NCBI GenBank assembly: GCA_027335515.1
Contig: DAHWHT010000351.1
Span: 1 to 8,295 of the forward strand
Reading direction: 5' to 3'
Length of the DNA: 8,295 nucleotides
From: Clostridia bacterium
GTDB taxonomy: Bacteria > Bacillota_E > RBS10-35 > JAJYVN01
Both the position numbers and the translations under genes were made by a program. Under the pieces are notes generated by a model. That model saw only the letters and a list, made by a program, of their open reading frames with translations. It did not search any database and had not been told where the DNA came from. Below are positions 5,359 through 8,295 of the stretch, one piece after another; positions within the stretch are counted from its first letter, which is position 1; each line of letters opens with the position of its first letter.

Positions 5359-5451
5359 CCACTTTCCGCGCGAAAAGAAGGCCCCCGCTCCGGCCGTCAC
5401 TGGCTGGGGCGGGGGCCTTTGCGTTACTTGGCTGTACCTACCGGAAAGTGG
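5359..5451. repeat. 10-bp inverted repeat bracketing the terminator
   Basis: CCACTTTCCG at 5359-5368 is the exact reverse complement of CGGAAAGTGG at 5442-5451. The arms start just after the holin stop and end inside the last codons of the DUF4325 gene, enclosing the terminator stem. It may be an outer stem, a protein-binding pair or chance. Confidence 0.5.
5378..5419. terminator. Strong bidirectional intrinsic terminator
   Basis: AAGGCCCCCGC at 5378-5388 pairs perfectly with GCGGGGGCCTT at 5409-5419, giving an 11-bp stem. The 20-nt loop contains a further near-complementary pair (CCGGCC and GGCTGG). Read rightwards, the stem ends in CCTTTGCGTT after the holin gene. Read leftwards, it ends in CCTTCTTTTC after the minus-strand DUF4325 gene. 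It therefore separates two convergent transcription units. Confidence 0.85.
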
Positions 5452-5794
5452 CTATGGCTGGAGGCCGACCGCCTAGATCGCGCATGCGGCGTCGCTCCCG
5501 AATCGCAACCCGAAGCATGGTCAGGATTGTCGGGTTGGCATTGACGATCCGGCACCGTTCGTTCAGGACACTCGGAGAGACTTCACCCGTCAACTTACCG
5601 AAGGCCTCATCCATGAACGATTCGCTCGCGAGATCCACGCCAGCGAAGTCGACATCGACCGGTCCTTCGGCAACGGCGGCAGCGATAAGCGCTCGCACTT
5701 TGTCTCCAAGCCATCGTGTGCCAAGGAGAGACCCGTGCTCGGCAAGCGCGATACGCGTCACGCAATCACCCCCAAAACAAATCATTTTCGTCAT
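5438..5794 (-). CDS. DUF4325 STAS-like protein
   Basis: Read leftwards from ATG 5792-5794, the protein has 118 residues. A TTG three codons earlier (5801-5803) is the alternative start. A GGAGAAGGA purine run upstream could serve either. The core motif is VDVDFAGVDLASESFMDEAFGKL: residues 46-55 end the strand (VDVDFAGVDL), and S58-E-S-F-x-D-E carries the DUF4325 hallmark. It is preceded by GTRWLGDKVRALI, the family's R.LG..VR segment. The fold is related to STAS domains, and DUF4325 genes are often found beside HATPase genes. Here it overlaps the STAS-HATPase gene by 29 nt, so the two are surely co-expressed and likely interact. The C-terminus is Arg-rich (AIRERRRMRDLGGRPP). I infer an anti-sigma-antagonist-like or adaptor role. 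No output partner such as a sigma factor is present in the window. Confidence 0.8.
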   Translation of the reverse strand: MTKMICFGGDCVTRIALAEHGSLLGTRWLGDKVRALIAAAVAEGPVDVDFAGVDLASESFMDEAFGKLTGEVSPSVLNERCRIVNANPTILTMLRVAIRERRRMRDLGGRPPAIATFR

Positions 5795-6719
5795 CGGAGC
5801 CAAAATCCTTCTCCAGGACGCTCCTTACATTGATCGCGCGATCCGTCCGGAACGTTAGGGTCACTATCGTACCACGCCATCCAGACGCTCCCCAGGGGTC
5901 CACTTTGCCTCGGGACACCTTTACGACAGCCTCGCCCGAATATACCCACATCGTTCCCCGGTTGTCCTCGATCATGCGCCTGGCCATGAAGAGGCCGATG
6001 CCCGTGTGCTTCTCCGGCTTGCTCGTATTGCCTCGATTTATAGCCCAACGGATTGCATCTTCAAACGTCGCGCCTGCCAGATCGGGCAGATGCCGAGCGG
6101 AACCGAGGATACCGATGCCGGTGTCGACGATCGCGAACTCGACCCGTCTCGCCTTGCGATACGTTTGGGCGCACACATAACCAGGCATTGGACTCTGCGC
6201 GTGCGCCAAAACGTTTTCCAGGACCTCGCTCAGCGACAAGCGCATCGCGTCGGCCACGCCGTCACCCAGCGCCAATTGGCTGCTGGCGATTCCAATCAGT
6301 TGTTGCACGACGTCCGTGACCTGATCCTGATGTGATACGCGGCGTAGCTCGCACAACTCAAGGCTCCGGTCCCGGCTGGCGCGCTCTGCCTCCGAGAGGC
6401 CGAGCAACTTGAACAGCCCCATGCGCTGCATGTAGCCATTGACACGACCTTGCGACGACCTGGCGAAGCGAATGACGCGCCCAGGCTGGGAGTCGAATAG
6501 GACGTCGATCGTCGCCAAGAGAGCCGCCATGCCCGACGGCCGAACGAACACAAGGTCACTGCAATCGATCAGAACCTCGCCGGATGGCGGGTTGAGCAGA
6601 TCAGTTGACTGCAACAAGGAGGGAAGCGTATCGACGCCCAATTGGCGGGGCGCCTTCAAAACGACCACGGACGTGTACCACCCTCGGCGCAGCTTACCAC
6701 GGACTGCCAAATTCGACAA
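5766..6719 (-). CDS. STAS-HATPase fusion (GHKL anti-sigma-factor/kinase-like regulator)
   Basis: Read leftwards from TTG 6717-6719, the protein has 317 residues. The upstream ribosome site is weak, and GTG at codon 18, behind a GAGGG, is an alternative. Residues 17-105 form a STAS-like domain: VLIDCSDLVFVRPSGMAALL is split here as VLIDCSDLVF and VRPSGMAALL, with S62-G63 at the position of the phosphorylated Ser in SpoIIAA-type proteins. Residues 150-290 form a GHKL ATPase. It has an N-box LSEVLENVLAHA (E165, N169), a G1 box D199-TGIG, and a G2 box H238-TGIG followed by LFMARRMIEDNRGTMWVYSG. No His-phosphoacceptor domain or membrane helix is present, so it resembles a cytosolic RsbW/SpoIIAB-type kinase rather than a sensor kinase. 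The C-terminal tail is acidic (EKDFGSDDENDLFWG). It overlaps the DUF4325 gene. Base composition is visibly less GC-rich than in the lysis block. Confidence 0.85.
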   Translation of the reverse strand: MSNLAVRGKLRRGWYTSVVVLKAPRQLGVDTLPSLLQSTDLLNPPSGEVLIDCSDLVFVRPSGMAALLATIDVLFDSQPGRVIRFARSSQGRVNGYMQRMGLFKLLGLSEAERASRDRSLELCELRRVSHQDQVTDVVQQLIGIASSQLALGDGVADAMRLSLSEVLENVLAHAQSPMPGYVCAQTYRKARRVEFAIVDTGIGILGSARHLPDLAGATFEDAIRWAINRGNTSKPEKHTGIGLFMARRMIEDNRGTMWVYSGEAVVKVSRGKVDPWGASGWRGTIVTLTFRTDRAINVRSVLEKDFGSDDENDLFWG

Positions 6720-7017
6720 TTTCCACTTTGCGGGTAGATCACGATGGCCGTCTCCGAGGGGCGCCTTGGTGTGGATGCCCCCACCTTTACCCTCACACCC
6801 GCCCCGACGGCGCCCCGGAGATCCCGGACGCCATCCAGGACTGCGCGACGGCCCCTACCTGGTGCGGGTCGAGGAGGGGCCAGGGCTTACGCCTGCGCAA
6901 CCACATGCCAGGCGCAACGACAGCGCTGCCTACGCCGCCGGCCGATTGACCCACTGCCCCACCCCGCCGTGATGGGAGCACGTGCCGCGGGGCTGGCAGT
7001 GGAGGCGCGGGCCGTCG
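6720..7017. other. Gene-poor spacer between two minus-strand units
   Basis: These 298 bp lie upstream of the STAS-HATPase gene and downstream of the 7018-7716 gene. Frames through it give Arg/Pro-rich strings with no ribosome site and no recognisable domain. The promoter for the STAS-HATPase unit is expected here, but I see no convincing -35/-10 pair. The right end holds a large hairpin (6951-7002). Short stretches such as those coding DGPYLVRVEEGPG or RPDGAPEIPDAI look protein-like in different plus frames. A decayed gene is possible but not demonstrable. Confidence 0.4.
6951..7002. terminator. Large imperfect hairpin after the 7018-7716 gene (possible terminator)
   Basis: CCACTGCC at 6951-6958 pairs with GGCAGTGG at 6995-7002. 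Inside, CCCCGC pairs with GCGGGG and CGTG with CACG, separated by small internal loops. The structure begins 15 nt beyond the stop of the minus-strand gene at 7018. There is no T tract on either side, so it may stabilise the 3' end or slow polymerase rather than act as a standard intrinsic terminator. Confidence 0.5.
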
Positions 7018-7716
7018 CTATGCCTGCGCGATAATGTGCCAATCGCACTCGGAAGAAACCTGTAGGTAGATCTGGCCCCCGGCATGGTAGTACTCGATGT
7101 CGTTACCCTTGGAGCCGAGTTCGTTTACGCCCAAATCCACAAACGAGATCTGGCCGTTGCGGTAAATATCAACCGCGAAATTGCCCTGCTGACCGAAGTT
7201 CGTACAGTCATACGCCCAGGCCAGTGCCCACTCGTTCGGCACGGTAAAAATCTGAGTGCTCTTGGTGCCAGAGCCCTTCACGTCCAGCAGGACGGTGGCC
7301 GTCTTGGAGGCCGGGGCTGCCGTTGAGGACGCCGGAGCCGGTTGGGGCGCCGGTGCTGCCGCGCTGATGCTCGATAGTTTGGGGGTCGGCGCCGCAGTCG
7401 CGGTCGAACTTGAAGCCGCAACCGGCGCAAGGGCGGCCTTCGTCTGCGGCGCGCCGCCTGGCGTCGTCGCTCCGATCAGGATCGACAGCAGGACGAAGGG
7501 GAAGAACGCGGCCGCAATGCCGCGCCCGACGCGCGCCGCCTGCCCTCCCTCCATCCTCGCCGCCTTGCCGAACAGGATGCCTACGGCGACCCACCCGCCG
7601 AGAACGCCCCACCCGAGCCAGGCCCAAGGCGAGCGGCCGCGGCGGCTCGCCGCAATCGCGCACGCCAATAGCGGTAGCAGGAAGAACGCGACAATCAGCA
7701 GAGCGTGCACCGACAT
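7018..7716 (-). CDS. Membrane-anchored protein with Ala/Pro/Ser linker and C-terminal beta-rich domain
   Basis: Read leftwards from ATG 7714-7716 behind GGTGGAGGAGG, the protein has 232 residues. Three hydrophobic helices lie at about 3-23 (HALLIVAFFLLPLLACAIA), 32-50 (AWLGWGVLGGWVAVGILFG) and 65-83 (GRGIAAAFFPFVLLSILIG). Residues 84-140 are an Ala/Pro/Ser/Thr linker typical of extracytoplasmic spacers. Residues 141-232 form a compact beta-type domain. Landmarks are FTVPNEWALAWAYDC (157-171), GNFAVDIY, GVNELGSKGND, AGGQIYLQV and SSECDWHI (221-228). C171 and C224 are placed to form a disulfide. Similar F.V...W.L.W.YDC...GNF...SEC.W domains occur at the C-termini of small exported proteins in Gram-positive-type bacteria. 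I recall no assigned function. It may be a surface-exposed binding module. Confidence 0.75.
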   Translation of the reverse strand: MSVHALLIVAFFLLPLLACAIAASRRGRSPWAWLGWGVLGGWVAVGILFGKAARMEGGQAARVGRGIAAAFFPFVLLSILIGATTPGGAPQTKAALAPVAASSSTATAAPTPKLSSISAAAPAPQPAPASSTAAPASKTATVLLDVKGSGTKSTQIFTVPNEWALAWAYDCTNFGQQGNFAVDIYRNGQISFVDLGVNELGSKGNDIEYYHAGGQIYLQVSSECDWHIIAQA

Positions 7717-7786
7717 CCTCCTCCACCTTCGCCGCGGCGATGATGCCGAATGGGCGCCTCAGACCGCCGCGCCGCGTTGCTCCCTG

Positions 7787-8074
7787 TTATGCCGTGACCC
7801 CTGCGCCCGCGGAAAGGTCACTCTGACAATGAGCGCATTTGGTCGCCTCGCGCGGGACCATCTGGCCACAGCGCTGACACTTTTTCAGGCCCTTGGAGCC
7901 CATCGGCCACAGAACAAGGGTCGTCAACCACCCAAAGATCAGCGTAAAGATGAACCAGCCGACCGCCGACCGCCGTCGCCGCCGAGCCATGTTGACGATA
8001 ATGATAAGCGACAGGACTTCCCAGAACAGAGCCCAGACGACGACGAGGGCCACAACTGCACCCACACCACCCAC
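7787..8074 (-). CDS. Two-helix membrane protein with C-terminal zinc ribbon
   Basis: Read leftwards, the protein has 95 residues if it starts at GTG 8072-8074. GTG 8063-8065 and GTG 8051-8053 are alternatives, and none has a textbook ribosome site. Helix 1 is about 5-27 (VVALVVVWALFWEVLSLIII), followed by the basic loop ARRRRR. Helix 2 is about 38-57 (VGWFIFTLIFGWLTTLVLWP). Residues 66-83 form a zinc ribbon, C66-x2-C69 and C80-x2-C83 (CQRCG then CAHC). The positive-inside rule puts the Arg-rich loop in the cytoplasm. That predicts helix 2 crosses outward, leaving the ribbon outside, unless the two helices form a re-entrant hairpin. Small proteins of this plan are common and mostly uncharacterised. 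It lies 70 nt upstream of the 7018-7716 gene on the same strand and may share a transcript. Confidence 0.7.
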   Translation of the reverse strand: MGGVGAVVALVVVWALFWEVLSLIIIVNMARRRRRSAVGWFIFTLIFGWLTTLVLWPMGSKGLKKCQRCGQMVPREATKCAHCQSDLSAGAGVTA

Positions 8075-8214
8075 CCCCCCGGTTTATGATTTGCCGGTCG
8101 GCGATTCATCGCATATGCAGAGATTTCCTGCCGCTTTATGGCGCCTCGCACGGGCATCTAGGCAACGCTGCCCCTCGGATTGCCCACATCCGACCACACC
8201 GACACCGCCGCGCG
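8075..8214. promoter_or_regulatory. Upstream region of the zinc-ribbon gene, lower GC
   Basis: This gap must hold any promoter for the leftward membrane-protein genes unless they are read through from the right. Its left part (about 8081-8145) is distinctly richer in A and T than its surroundings. It includes GGTTTATGATTTG and the palindrome GCATATGC at 8111-8118. I cannot assign a -35/-10 pair with confidence. Confidence 0.25.
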
Positions 8215-8295
8215 TCAACTCGTCTGCTCCGCGCTGGCCCCGTTGCCATCCTTGGCCGCCGCTTCGTCGCCGTCACCGCCGACGCCGTTGAAGGG
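8215..8295 (-). CDS. Possible C-terminus of a minus-strand gene running off the window
   Basis: From the right edge, a minus-strand frame is open for 26 codons to TGA at 8215-8217. It encodes a Gly/Asp/Ala/Glu-rich acidic tail (GDGDEAAAKDGNGASAEQTS). Disordered acidic tails of this kind are common at protein C-termini, and the frame agrees in direction with the neighbouring genes. Too little is present to name it, and chance is a real alternative. Confidence 0.3.
   Translation of the reverse strand, partial: PFNGVGGDGDEAAAKDGNGASAEQTS

Noticed and set aside
5438..6719. Two-component sensor kinase with receiver
   Set aside because: There is no dimerisation/His-phosphoacceptor helix pair, no membrane segment and no receiver-domain Asp motif. 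The ATPase is of the SpoIIAB/RsbW kind, and the partner is STAS-like.
6439..6972. Plus-strand frames over the STAS-HATPase start and spacer
   Set aside because: The left part is antisense to the STAS domain. The rest is Arg/Pro-rich without a ribosome site or domain.
7256..8089. Plus-strand frame of about 277 codons across the right-hand genes
   Set aside because: It is antisense to two minus-strand genes that have clear membrane helices, a zinc ribbon and, for one, a strong ribosome site. Its own translation is compositional noise.

Overview
The window looks like the late end of a tailed-phage genome or prophage in a high-GC host. A left block (1-5420) is transcribed left to right, apart from one small minus-strand gene. 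A right block (5438-8295) is transcribed right to left. The host cannot be fixed from sequence alone. An LL-H-type holin, a DUF1906-like lysin domain and an S-layer-homology (SLH) repeat together favour a Gram-positive-type host, for example a high-GC Firmicute. That is inference, and an actinobacterial or chloroflexal host remains possible.

Left block. It opens inside the 3' part of a tail-fibre or adhesin-like gene, whose end contains a 198-bp period repeat with a 120-bp perfectly identical core. A small unrecognised protein follows (820-1047). Next come a coiled-coil protein with one C-terminal membrane helix (1076-1450), a two-helix DUF1003-like membrane protein (about 1447-1818) and an HNH endonuclease (1811-2287), all closely spaced or overlapping. 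Two small ORFs follow, one only 20 codons long with a strong Shine-Dalgarno and an 8-nt overlap with the next. Then comes the largest gene (2722-4488), a 588-residue lysin-like protein. It joins a DUF1906/GH25-like domain, one SLH repeat and a papain-family (C1A) cysteine peptidase with all its active-site residues present. A minus-strand HTH-like gene (4499-4738) separates it from an LL-H-family holin (4833-5357). A strong hairpin that can terminate in both directions closes the block.

Right block. Two overlapping minus-strand genes encode a STAS-HATPase fusion (5766-6719) and a DUF4325 STAS-like protein (5438-5794). Together they form a compact partner-switching-type signalling module, visibly less GC-rich than the phage genes. 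Further right, after a gene-poor spacer holding a large imperfect hairpin, lie two minus-strand membrane-protein genes. One has a membrane anchor, an Ala/Pro/Ser linker and a C-terminal beta-rich domain (7018-7716). The other has two helices and a zinc ribbon (7787-8074). A possible C-terminus of another minus-strand gene runs off the right edge.

Interpretation. The left block is a lysis and host-interaction region: fibre for adsorption, lysin for wall or surface-layer degradation, and several small membrane proteins for timing and export. The right block may be accessory (moron-type) cargo or flanking host DNA, and the sequence does not decide which. The two most unusual items are the DUF1906-SLH-C1A lysin and the STAS-HATPase/DUF4325 pair.
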